This document shows positions 1 through 7,539 of a stretch of 64,000 nucleotides of DNA, in pieces. The notes below the pieces were generated by a model that was given only the letters and a program-made list of their open reading frames with translations, was not told where the DNA came from and made no database searches. The position numbers and the translations under genes were made by a program. The stretch is taken from contig NZ_JNWK01000021.1 in assembly GCF_000716445.1 (NCBI RefSeq), positions 1-64,000 of the forward strand, in the 5' to 3' direction. The stretch comes from Streptomyces wedmorensis (GTDB lineage: Bacteria > Actinomycetota > Actinomycetes > Streptomycetales > Streptomycetaceae). The stretch's first letter is position 1; every line of letters begins with the position of its first letter.

Positions 1-51
1 TTCCTTATCCGACAGGATCAACTCGGCCTTCGGCCGCCCCGTACGTGCCAT
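1..51 (-). CDS. IS630-type transposase, first 17 codons only (gene runs off the window)
   Basis: An ATG at position 51 on the minus strand opens a frame reading MARTGRPKAELILSDKE up to the window edge. This start resembles, from memory, the N-terminus of IS630-family transposases common in Streptomyces, where the Arg/Lys-rich start leads into a helix-turn-helix. IS630 elements insert at TA dinucleotides. Positions 52-94 would then be the untranslated end of the element, and a CTAG at 95-98 marks a possible insertion junction at the very end of the next gene. Only 51 bases are visible, so family assignment rests on a short string, and whether the transposase is intact cannot be judged. Confidence 0.6.
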   Translation of the reverse strand, partial: MARTGRPKAELILSDKE

Positions 52-94
52 AGGGCAAGCCTATACATCTGAACAGAATTCCTGACTCAGAAGA

Positions 95-766
95 CTAGGA
101 ACCCACCGCGGCCCAGAAGTGGCCCGTGATGTCGTCGAGGTAGGCCCGGCCCTCGTCGCCGGTCGCGCCCGAGGCGCCCCAGCTGCTGGTGGCCGCCATG
201 CGGGCGTGGTAGTCCGTGTGGAGCCGCTGGAGAGCGGACTCCAGCCTCCGCTTCGGCAGCGGCAGCATCTTCACGGCCGGTTTCACATAGGCCTGCCAGC
301 GGGTGGTGGCGGCGTCCCGCAGGAGCTCGGCGAGACGCTCGTCGCCGCCGGTCGCGGTGATCAGGGCGCGCGGGCCGAGGCCGAGGACCTCGGCGAGGGC
401 GGCCGTCTGGCGCTCGGTGCCGCGCCACCGGCCCTCGTCCTCCATCCGCTGGTACGCGTGGGCGGCCACGCCCACGAGACGGGCCAGCTCCTCGGCGGAG
501 AGCCCGCGCGCCATCCGGTGCTCGCGGAGGGTGGAGGCGGTGGCGATCAGTTCGGCGGGGGAGCACCACAGGACGCCCGCGAGGGCGGTGAGCTCCTGTT
601 CGTCGGGGCGGGCTCGGCCGCGTTCCCAGGCGGCGACGGTCTCGGGGTCGACGAGGAGGCCGTACTGCGCGCGCAGGCCGTAGGCGACGTGGCCGGGGGC
701 CATGCCGAGGCCCTCGCGGAGCCGGCGGGCGGCCTGGGCGTCGAAGGGTGGGGAGGGTTGGTGCAC
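95..766 (-). CDS. XRE-family regulator with two helix-turn-helix domains
   Basis: A 223-residue protein with a GTG start. Two helix-turn-helix modules are visible. The first spans roughly residues 10-75 and contains VDPETVAAWERGRARP. The second spans roughly residues 80-135 and contains LSAEELARLVGVAAHAYQRMEDE. The remainder is a helical C-terminal tail. Proteins of this layout are presumed DNA-binding regulators; no ligand domain is evident and no target can be named. No strong ribosome binding site precedes the start. The stop codon is the TAG of a CTAG at 95-98, next to the presumed IS630 element, so the original C-terminus may have been changed by insertion. It is transcribed leftwards, away from nothing obviously co-regulated. 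Confidence 0.75.
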   Translation of the reverse strand: MHQPSPPFDAQAARRLREGLGMAPGHVAYGLRAQYGLLVDPETVAAWERGRARPDEQELTALAGVLWCSPAELIATASTLREHRMARGLSAEELARLVGVAAHAYQRMEDEGRWRGTERQTAALAEVLGLGPRALITATGGDERLAELLRDAATTRWQAYVKPAVKMLPLPKRRLESALQRLHTDYHARMAATSSWGASGATGDEGRAYLDDITGHFWAAVGS

Positions 767-848
767 CCGGCCACGGTAGGTGCGGACGGTGACGACTGGC
801 TACGGTGCGTTCGCCCAACGTGCGAGGTCGTAGGAACGTGGGAACCGA

Positions 849-1544
849 TCAGTAACCGCGCTTGCGCCCGTCGAGCCAGCGGTACTGGAGCTCGGGCCGT
901 CCTATCTGGCCGTACTGCGGCGCCCGCACGGCCCGGCCCTCGGTCACCAGGTGCTCCAGATAGCGGCGCGCGGTGATCCGGGAGATCCCGACCGCCGCCC
1001 CCGCCTCGGCGGCGGTGAGTCCGGCCGGCGTGTCCCGCAGGGCGCGGGTGACGGACTCCAGGGTGGGCGCGCTGAGGCCCTTGGGGAGCGTCGCGGGCTG
1101 CGGGGCCCGCAGCGCGGCGAGCGCCCGGTCCACCTCGTCCTGCCCGGACGCCTCCCCGGCCGCCGCCCGGAACTCGGCGTACCGGGCGAGCCGGTCCCGC
1201 AGGGTCGCGAAGGCGAACGGCTTCAGTACGTACTGCACGACGCCCAGGGACACCCCCTCCCGGACGATCGCCAGGTCGCGGGCCGAGGTCACCGCGATCA
1301 CGTCGGCCGCGTGCCCGGCCGCCCGCAGCGCCCGCAGCAGCTGGAGACCGTGTCCGTCGGGCAGGTACAGGTCCAGGAGGATCAGGTCGACCGGCGTCCG
1401 GTCCAGGATCCGCACCGCGGCGGCCCGCGAATGCGCCACGCCGACGACGGTGAAGCCCTCGACGCGGCCCGCGTACAGCGCGTGGGCGTCCGCCGCGACG
1501 GGATCGTCCTCGACGACGAGGACCCGGAGGGGAGCGGTGCTCAC
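849..1544 (-). CDS. CitB/DctR-type response regulator
   Basis: A 231-residue response regulator starting at a GTG. The receiver domain begins VLVVEDDP, with the phospho-acceptor Asp at about residue 58 in LILLDLYLPDGHG and the conserved Lys in YVLKPF. The C-terminal part has the CitB-type helix-turn-helix (GAAVGISRITARRYLEHLV), the output domain that regulates uptake and use of citrate or C4-dicarboxylates. Its GTG overlaps the stop of the sensor kinase (GTGA at 1541-1544), so the pair is translationally coupled. A divergently transcribed dicarboxylate symporter sits on the other side of the kinase. The expected role is to switch that transporter on when the kinase senses its substrate. Confidence 0.9.
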   Translation of the reverse strand: MSTAPLRVLVVEDDPVAADAHALYAGRVEGFTVVGVAHSRAAAVRILDRTPVDLILLDLYLPDGHGLQLLRALRAAGHAADVIAVTSARDLAIVREGVSLGVVQYVLKPFAFATLRDRLARYAEFRAAAGEASGQDEVDRALAALRAPQPATLPKGLSAPTLESVTRALRDTPAGLTAAEAGAAVGISRITARRYLEHLVTEGRAVRAPQYGQIGRPELQYRWLDGRKRGY

Positions 1545-3172
1545 GCGGTCACCTCCACGCGGGCGGCGCCCGCGGGCGCGGAGGCGTCCGGCAGCGGCAG
1601 TCGTACGGTGAACTCGGCGCCGCCCGCCGCCGCGTCGGTGAGGGTCAGGGTGCCGGCGGCGCGCGAGACGGCCTGGCCGACGAGGCCGAGGCCGAGGCCG
1701 CGGCCGGGGCCCCGGGTGGTCCAGCCGCGGCCGAGGACGGCGTCCCGGTCGGCGGGGCGGACACCGGGTCCGCTGTCGCCGACGCGGAGGAGGAGCTCGC
1801 CGTCGCCGGCGCGGGCGGCGACGGTGACCGTCACGCGCGCGTGAGGGGTGCCGCCCGCCGCCTCGACCGCGTTGTCGATGAGGTTGCCGAGGATCGTCAC
1901 CAGGTCCCGCGAGGGCAGCGCCGCCGGCACCAGGCCGTCGTCGATGCGGCTGTCCTCGGTGAGGACCAGCTCGACGCCCCGCTCGTTGGCCTGCGCCGCC
2001 TTGCCGAGCAGCAGGGCGGCGAGCACCGGCTCGCCGACCGCGTCCACGACCCGGTCGGTGAGGGCCTGGGCGAGTTCCAGCTCGGCGGTCGCGAACTCCA
2101 CCGCTTCGGCCACCCGGCCGAGTTCGATGAGCGAGACGACCGTGTGCAGCCGGTTCGCCGCCTCGTGGGCCTGCGAGCGGAGCGCCTCGGTGAACCCCCG
2201 CTCGGAGTCCAACTCGCCGGAAAGGGCCTGGAGTTCCGTCCGGTCCCGGAGGGTGACGACGGTGCCGCGCCGCTCCCCGCCCACCACCGGGCGGGTGTTG
2301 ACGACGAGGACCCGGTCGGCCGTCAGGTGCGTCTCGTCGACGCGCGGCTCCGAGGAGAGGAGCGCCCCCGTCAGCGACGCGGGCAGGCCGAGTTCGGCGG
2401 CCGGCCGGCCGACGACCCCCTCGTCCAGACCGAGCAGCTCCCGCGCCCCGTCGTTGATCAGGGCGATCCTGCGCCCGCCGTCGAGCATGACGAGCCCCTC
2501 GTGGACCGCGTGCAGCGCGGCCTCGTGGTAGTCGTGCATCCGGCTCAGCTCCGTCGCGTTCATGCCGTGCGTGTGGCGGCGCAGGCGCGCGTTGACGACG
2601 TACGTCCCCGCACCGCCGAGCGCGAGCGCCGCGCCCGCCATGCCGAGCAGGGCGGCCACCTGCTCCCGCACCTGCTCGCTGATCCGCTCGATGGTGATGC
2701 CCGCGCTGACCAGGGCGACGACCCTGCCGTCGGCGTACACCGGCGCGACCGTCCGCACGGAGGGCCCGAGCACGCCGAGGTGGGTCTCGGAGTAGAAGCG
2801 GCCCTGCCGCGCCTCCTCGATGTGGCCGAGGTACGTCCGGCCGATCTGCTCCGGCTCCGGGTGCGTCCACCGGGTGCCGTCCGGCGCCATGATCACCACG
2901 AAGGCGACGTCCGCGTGCCGGCGCAGCGACTCGGCGTACGGCTGGAGGACGGCCGTCGGGTCGGCGGACCGGGCGGCGGCCGCCACGGCGGGGGAGTCGG
3001 CGACGGCCGCGGCGGTCGCCGTGGACTGGCGGCGCGCGGTCTCCTCGGCCTGCGCGAGGTCCGTGACGTACGCGAAGAACGCGCACCCCGCCACGACGAC
3101 GGCCACGAGCACGACCTGCATCGCGAACAGCTGGCCCGCCAGGCTGCGGGGGCGGGGGAGGGGGAGGCGCAT
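1541..3172 (-). CDS. CitA/DcuS-type membrane sensor histidine kinase
   Basis: A 543-residue kinase. A membrane segment lies at about 17-38 and a second at about 170-193, enclosing an extracytoplasmic sensor domain of about 130 residues of the Cache/PDC kind found in CitA and DcuS. A PAS domain follows (about 210-315). The histidine region LRSQAHEAANRLHTVVSLIEL is of the CitA type, with His336 the likely phosphorylation site. The ATPase domain shows an N box (ILGNLIDNAVEAA), DSGPGV and GLGLGL. The ATG at 3172 was chosen because it begins the signal-anchor; longer upstream starts add an implausible Arg-rich leader. It lies divergent to dctA with 197 bp between them, so citrate or C4-dicarboxylates are the likely signal. 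Confidence 0.9.
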   Translation of the reverse strand: MRLPLPRPRSLAGQLFAMQVVLVAVVVAGCAFFAYVTDLAQAEETARRQSTATAAAVADSPAVAAAARSADPTAVLQPYAESLRRHADVAFVVIMAPDGTRWTHPEPEQIGRTYLGHIEEARQGRFYSETHLGVLGPSVRTVAPVYADGRVVALVSAGITIERISEQVREQVAALLGMAGAALALGGAGTYVVNARLRRHTHGMNATELSRMHDYHEAALHAVHEGLVMLDGGRRIALINDGARELLGLDEGVVGRPAAELGLPASLTGALLSSEPRVDETHLTADRVLVVNTRPVVGGERRGTVVTLRDRTELQALSGELDSERGFTEALRSQAHEAANRLHTVVSLIELGRVAEAVEFATAELELAQALTDRVVDAVGEPVLAALLLGKAAQANERGVELVLTEDSRIDDGLVPAALPSRDLVTILGNLIDNAVEAAGGTPHARVTVTVAARAGDGELLLRVGDSGPGVRPADRDAVLGRGWTTRGPGRGLGLGLVGQAVSRAAGTLTLTDAAAGGAEFTVRLPLPDASAPAGAARVEVTA

Positions 3173-3369
3173 GCGGGTAAGTGTGCACGGCGGAGTTTGC
3201 GCCGGGTCATTGCGTTCCCGAATCGTTCCCTTCCCGCCCGTGCCCTTCCGGTCCCTCCGCACGCTTCGGCCGTGAACGAAACGTACGCAACCGTGACCCC
3301 GGTCACAGGCTGGTGGATAGTCGCGGAGTCCACCGGGACGTGGACATCCATCAGCACGAGGAGGACCCC

Positions 3370-4722
3370 GTGGCCGCACGGCGGGACCGTACGCACTATC
3401 TGTATCTGGCCGTCATCGGCGCCGTACTGCTCGGCATCGCGGTCGGCTTCCTGGCGCCGGGCGTCGCCGTCGAGCTCAAGCCCCTGGGCACCGGCTTCGT
3501 CAGCCTGATCAAGATGATGATCTCGCCGATCATCTTCTGCACGATCGTGCTCGGCGTCGGATCGGTCAGGAAGGCCGCCAAGGTCGGCGCCGTCGGCGGC
3601 CTCGCCCTCGGCTACTTCCTCGTGATGTCGACCGTCGCACTCGCGATCGGCCTGCTCGTCGGCAATCTCCTGGAGCCCGGCTCCGGGCTCCACCTCACCC
3701 AGGAGATCGCCGAGGCCGGCGCCAAGCAGGCCGAGGGCGCGAGCGAGTCCACGACGGACTTCCTGCTCGGCATCATCCCCACCACCCTCGTCTCCGCCTT
3801 CACCGGCGGCGAGGTCCTCCAGACCCTCCTCGTCGCCCTCCTCGCCGGCTTCGCGCTCCAGGCCATGGGCAGCGCCGGCGAGCCCGTCCTGCGCGGGATC
3901 GGCCACATCCAGCGGCTCGTCTTCCGCATCCTCGGCATGATCATGTGGGCCGCCCCCGTCGGCGCCTTCGGCGCGATCGCCGCCGTCGTCGGCGCGACCG
4001 GCGCCGCCGCCCTCAAGTCGCTCGCCGTCATCATGATCGGCTTCTACCTGACCTGCGGACTCTTCGTCTTCGTCGTCCTCGGTGCGCTCCTCCGGCTGGT
4101 CGCCGGGATCAACATCTGGTCCCTGCTGAAGTACCTGGGCCGCGAGTTCCTGCTGATCCTCTCCACCTCCTCCTCCGAGTCGGCGCTGCCCCGGCTCATC
4201 GCGAAGATGGAGCACCTCGGCGTCAGCAAGCCCGTCGTCGGCATCACCGTGCCGACCGGCTACTCCTTCAACCTCGACGGCACCGCGATCTACCTCACGA
4301 TGGCCTCCCTCTTCACGGCCGAGGCCATGGGCGACCCCCTCTCGCTCGGCGAGCAGATCTCCCTCCTCGTCTTCATGATCATCGCCTCCAAGGGCGCCGC
4401 CGGCGTCACCGGCGCCGGGCTCGCCACCCTCGCGGGCGGCCTCCAGTCGCACCGGCCCGAACTCGTCGACGGCGTCGGCCTCATCGTCGGCATCGACCGC
4501 TTCATGAGCGAGGCCCGCGCCCTCACCAACTTCGCCGGCAACGCCGTCGCCACCGTGCTGGTCGGCACCTGGACCAAGGAGATCGACAAGGCGCGGGCCG
4601 CCGAGGTCCTCGCCGGCCGCGTCCCCTTCGACGAGCAGACCCTCGTCGACGACCACGCCCCCGCGGCCGTCCCGGACCAGCGGTCCGAGGAGGGCGAGGA
4701 GAAGGCCCGCGCGGGCGTCTGA
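3370..4722 (+). CDS. dctA: DctA-type dicarboxylate:cation symporter
   Basis: A 450-residue polytopic membrane protein of the DAACS (glutamate/dicarboxylate:cation symporter) family, expected to take up succinate, fumarate or malate using Na+ or H+. The hallmark serine-rich re-entrant loop STSSSESALPRL and the motif TGYSFNLDGTAIY are both present, as is the later loop SKGAAGVTG. The GTG at 3370 is preceded by GAGGAGG at a good distance, so the longer reading from 3181 is rejected. Divergent transcription from the CitA/CitB-type pair points to ligand-induced expression. The final 30 residues are charged and cytoplasmic. Substrate choice among dicarboxylates or amino acids cannot be decided from sequence alone. 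Confidence 0.88.
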   Translation: MAARRDRTHYLYLAVIGAVLLGIAVGFLAPGVAVELKPLGTGFVSLIKMMISPIIFCTIVLGVGSVRKAAKVGAVGGLALGYFLVMSTVALAIGLLVGNLLEPGSGLHLTQEIAEAGAKQAEGASESTTDFLLGIIPTTLVSAFTGGEVLQTLLVALLAGFALQAMGSAGEPVLRGIGHIQRLVFRILGMIMWAAPVGAFGAIAAVVGATGAAALKSLAVIMIGFYLTCGLFVFVVLGALLRLVAGINIWSLLKYLGREFLLILSTSSSESALPRLIAKMEHLGVSKPVVGITVPTGYSFNLDGTAIYLTMASLFTAEAMGDPLSLGEQISLLVFMIIASKGAAGVTGAGLATLAGGLQSHRPELVDGVGLIVGIDRFMSEARALTNFAGNAVATVLVGTWTKEIDKARAAEVLAGRVPFDEQTLVDDHAPAAVPDQRSEEGEEKARAGV

Positions 4723-4764
4723 CGAACCCCGGGTCCCGGGCCTTGAGCCGGATCCGGGCCCCGG

Positions 4765-4799
4765 GAGGAGGGCGGCCCCGCGTCGGGACCGCCCTCCTC
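4765..4799 (+). terminator. Terminator after dctA
   Basis: An 11-bp inverted repeat (GAGGAGGGCGG at 4765-4775 with its complement at 4789-4799) lies 42 bp after the dctA stop. The right arm is also the core of the first unit of the 32-bp tandem repeat that follows. Confidence 0.55.
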
Positions 4800-4956
4800 G
4801 TCGTGACCGGACGTCCAAGCCCGCCCTCCTCGTCGTGACCGGACGTCCAAGCCCGCCCTCCTCGTCGTCACCGGCCGTCCGGGACCGCCCTCCTCCACGT
4901 CACCGGCTGTCCGGGACCGCCCTCCTCCACGTCACCGGCCGTCCAGGGCCGCCAGT
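4782..4956. repeat. 32-bp tandem repeat, about five copies
   Basis: Units begin at 4782, 4813, 4845, 4877, 4909 and (partly) 4941, giving a period of 32 bp with one 31-bp step. The shared core is GCCCTCCTC, followed by a variable GTCGT or CACGT and then CACCGG or GACCGG. The array lies between the convergent dctA and aldo/keto reductase genes, and its last unit runs into the 3' end of the reductase gene. The copies diverge by a few bases. The array looks like duplication of the terminator arm. Confidence 0.85.
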
Positions 4957-5813
4957 TCCTCCCGTGAGAGCAGGAGCTCCGCCGCTCCAGCCGAGTCCCG
5001 TACGGTCTCCGGCCGGCTCGCCCCCGGGATCGGCAGGACGGTCTCCGAGCGGGCCAGCAGCCAGGCCAGCGCGATCCGCTGGGGGCTGACCCCGCGTTCC
5101 CGCGCGATCCGGTGGAAGACGCCGAACTCCGGGCCCTCCTCCAGGGCGGACGCCCCGTCCAGGGAGCTCCGGGAGATTCCGCCCAGCGGGCTCCACGGCA
5201 GGAACGCGAGACCGAGTTCCGCGCAGAGCCCCAGTTCGGCCTCGCTCTCCCGCACCGCCGGCGAGTACCGGTTCTGTACGGAGACCAGCCGGTCGCCGAG
5301 GACCTCGCGGGCCAGCCGGATCTGCCCGGTGTCCACGTTCGAGACGCCCGCGAGGCGGATCGTGCCCCGGTCCAGCAACTCCCTTACCGCTCCGAGGGAT
5401 TCGGCGAACGGGACGGCGGGGTCCGGCTTGTGCAGCTGGTAGAGGCCGATCGCGCCGCCGCCGAGCCGCCGCGCCGAGGCCTCCGCCGCCCGGCGCAGGT
5501 GCTCGGGGCGGCCGTCGACGGTCCAGCCGCCGTCCGGTGTGCGCCCCCGGCCGCCCTTCGTCGCGACGAGCACGCCGTCCGTACCGCCGCCGTAGGAGGC
5601 GAGGGCGCGCGCCACGAGGAGTTCGCCCTCGCCGGGCGTGCCGTTCGGCGGGTGGTAGGAGTCCGCGGTGTCGAGGAGGGTGACTCCCGCGTCGAGGGCG
5701 GCGTGCACGGTGGCGACGGCCCGCGCCTCGTCGGGCCGGCCCTCGATGGAGAGTGGCATGGTGCCGAAGCCGACCGCGCCGACGCGTACGTCCCCGAGCA
5801 TGCGGTACCGCAT
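4932..5813 (-). CDS. Aldo/keto reductase
   Basis: A 293-residue NADPH-dependent aldo/keto reductase with a TIM-barrel fold. The catalytic tetrad can be read as Asp48 and Tyr53 in LLDTADSYHPPN, Lys86 in VLVATKGG and His128 in LYQLHKPD. The C-terminal NADP-binding stretch ends PIPGASRPETV. The start ATG at 5813 shares one base with the stop of the upstream SDR gene (TGATG), so the two are coupled. Together with the SDR and the divergent Lrp-type regulator this is a small redox module; the physiological carbonyl substrate is unknown. The 3' end lies in the 32-bp repeat array, so its last few codons may vary between strains. Confidence 0.88.
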   Translation of the reverse strand: MRYRMLGDVRVGAVGFGTMPLSIEGRPDEARAVATVHAALDAGVTLLDTADSYHPPNGTPGEGELLVARALASYGGGTDGVLVATKGGRGRTPDGGWTVDGRPEHLRRAAEASARRLGGGAIGLYQLHKPDPAVPFAESLGAVRELLDRGTIRLAGVSNVDTGQIRLAREVLGDRLVSVQNRYSPAVRESEAELGLCAELGLAFLPWSPLGGISRSSLDGASALEEGPEFGVFHRIARERGVSPQRIALAWLLARSETVLPIPGASRPETVRDSAGAAELLLSREELAALDGR

Positions 5814-6733
5814 CAGCTCGCCTCCCCGGCGGTCTCCGCGACCGCGGCCCCGACCGTCTCGGCGACGGCCTTCGCCAGCCATTCCGCGGAATGACCGAAG
5901 GAGTAACCGAGCGAGACGGCACGGGAATTGTCCATGCCGTACGAGCGGGCGAAGGAGAAGGGCGAGACCTCGCCGACGTCGACCCGCCGGAAGACGACGC
6001 GGCCGCCGACGTGCTTCTCGATCTCGGCGCAGATGTCGGCGGTGGTGAGGGGGCCGTGGGAATGCGCGTTCACGGGCCCGGTGAATTCCGAGGCGACGGC
6101 CCAGGCGAGGAAGGCGGCGATCTCGTCGACGTACACGTACGTGGCGGGGTGGTTGACGGCCGGTACGGCGATGGGTTCGGCCGCGCGGACGCGCCGGGCG
6201 TAGTGGTCGAGCCGGCCGGTGAAGTCGTCGGGCCCGCCGAGGACGTGGGCGACCCGTACCGACGCCCAGGCGAAGGGGGCGCCGGCCGCGAAGACCGCCT
6301 CGGCCTGACGCTTGCCCTCGCCGTAGTGGGCGCCGAGGAACTCCGGGTCCCCCCAGGGCAGGGCGGTGTCGACGGTGACCGCCGAGAGGTCGAGGGCGGA
6401 CTCGGCGACCGGTGCGGCCGAGTCCTCGTACTCGTACACCTCCACCGTCGACGTCATCACGTAGCGGCGGGTGCGGGTCCGGAACACCCGCAGGGCGATC
6501 TCGGCCTGGCGGGGGGTGTAGCAGACCTGGTCGACGACGACGTCGAAGGAACGGCCGGCGAGAACCGATTCCAGGGAGGCTTCGTCGTCGCGGTCGGCGA
6601 CGAGCTGCTCGATTCCCTCGGGGGCGGGGGAGGAGCCCCGGTTGAGCACCGTGACGCCGTGCCCGGATTCCCGCAGCAGCGCGATGAGCCGCTTTCCGAA
6701 ATAGCGGTTGCCGCCGATGACCAGAATGTTCAC
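5813..6733 (-). CDS. NAD(P)-dependent extended SDR (epimerase/reductase-like)
   Basis: A 306-residue Rossmann-fold protein. The N-terminal nucleotide-binding motif is IGGNRYFGKRL, the variant seen in nucleotide-sugar-epimerase-like and CSP41-like proteins. The usual YxxxK catalytic pair appears as YGEGKRQAE. The GTG at 6733 is preferred over an ATG ten codons upstream because AAGGAG lies 9 bp before it and the protein then begins directly with the beta-strand of the Rossmann fold. It is the first gene of a two-gene unit with the aldo/keto reductase. The substrate is not predictable; an epimerase, a dehydratase or a simple oxidoreductase would all fit. Confidence 0.8.
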   Translation of the reverse strand: MNILVIGGNRYFGKRLIALLRESGHGVTVLNRGSSPAPEGIEQLVADRDDEASLESVLAGRSFDVVVDQVCYTPRQAEIALRVFRTRTRRYVMTSTVEVYEYEDSAAPVAESALDLSAVTVDTALPWGDPEFLGAHYGEGKRQAEAVFAAGAPFAWASVRVAHVLGGPDDFTGRLDHYARRVRAAEPIAVPAVNHPATYVYVDEIAAFLAWAVASEFTGPVNAHSHGPLTTADICAEIEKHVGGRVVFRRVDVGEVSPFSFARSYGMDNSRAVSLGYSFGHSAEWLAKAVAETVGAAVAETAGEAS

Positions 6734-6800
6734 GAATCCCAACTCCTTTGCCTTCGGGGACAAGTGTTACGTTGTGCGCTCGCCGGATGAAGGGGGAGAC

Positions 6801-7319
6801 ATGGGAATGCGGGCCGTCCCGCCGAAGGAACCACGGCCTTCGCGCGCCGGCGCCGACGAAACGTCGGTGGCCGCCTTCGACGCCATCGACCGGCAGATCC
6901 TGGACCTCCTCCAGAGCGACGGCCGCATCAGGCTCAGCGAGCTCGGGCGCCGGGTACGGCTCAGTCCGGCGGCGGTCACCGAGCGGGTGCGGCGCCTGGA
7001 GGCGGGAGGGGCGGTCACGGGATACGGGGCCCATGTCTCACCGGCGCGGCTCGGCTACGGCATCCAGGCCTTCATCAGGGTGAACCCGCACGGCGGCTAC
7101 ACCCTCAAGCACCCCCGCACCCTGGAGCTCACCGCGCGCCCCGAGGTCCTGGAGGTCCACCACGTGGTCGGCGAGGACTGCTGGATCCTCAAGGTCGCCG
7201 TCACCGACACGATCCACCTCGAAGAGGTCCTGGAGCAGACCTCGGCGCTCGGCCGGACCACGACCTCGATCGTCCTGTCGTCCCCGGTCGAGCGGAAGCC
7301 CCTGCTGCCGCCCGCATGA
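6801..7319 (+). CDS. Lrp/AsnC-family transcriptional regulator
   Basis: A 172-residue regulator. The helix-turn-helix is at about 30-80 (AIDRQILDLLQSDGRIRLSE and LSPAAVTERVRRLEAGGAVTGYG), followed by the RAM ligand/oligomerisation domain. The ATG at 6801 follows AGGGGGAG and is chosen over a reading from 6708, which would overlap the divergent gene. Only 67 bp separate it from the divergent SDR start, so one operator could control both directions. Lrp-type proteins usually respond to amino acids or small carboxylates; the effector here is unknown. Confidence 0.88.
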   Translation: MGMRAVPPKEPRPSRAGADETSVAAFDAIDRQILDLLQSDGRIRLSELGRRVRLSPAAVTERVRRLEAGGAVTGYGAHVSPARLGYGIQAFIRVNPHGGYTLKHPRTLELTARPEVLEVHHVVGEDCWILKVAVTDTIHLEEVLEQTSALGRTTTSIVLSSPVERKPLLPPA

Positions 7320-7417
7320 CGCCGCCCGTCCCGGCCTCCCCCTCGCCTTGACGGCGCCGCCCCCTGGCGGAACCGGAGGACGTCCCGCCCGTGTGACCCG
7401 CTGAGCGCGCATACAGA

Positions 7418-7486
7418 AATACCCCGACTAGAATTGACAGTCGGGGTATTGCTTCGCGTATATTCATGGATTCCGTGTCCGGACAC
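7418..7486 (+). promoter_or_regulatory. helD promoter with two palindromes
   Basis: A consensus -35 TTGACA lies at 7434-7439 and a -10-like TATATT at 7459-7464 (spacer 19 bp; 18 bp if read one base earlier). A perfect 12-bp inverted repeat, AATACCCCGACT at 7418-7429 and its complement at 7439-7450 with a 9-bp loop, straddles the -35. A second perfect palindrome, GTGTCCGGACAC, is at 7475-7486, near the expected transcription start. This arrangement suggests repression or antibiotic-responsive control of the downstream gene. The stretch 7320-7417 shows nothing else recognisable. Confidence 0.65.
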
Positions 7487-7539
7487 ACAGAAGACGCGGA
7501 GAAGTTCAATAAACGCACTGTATCGCGCCGGGAGTCGAA

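Noticed and set aside
849-3188. Long reading through the response regulator and into the kinase region as one 779-residue protein
   Set aside because: The upstream part is an Arg/Pro-rich out-of-frame reading of the kinase gene; the real regulator starts at the GTG at 1544, where it overlaps the kinase stop.
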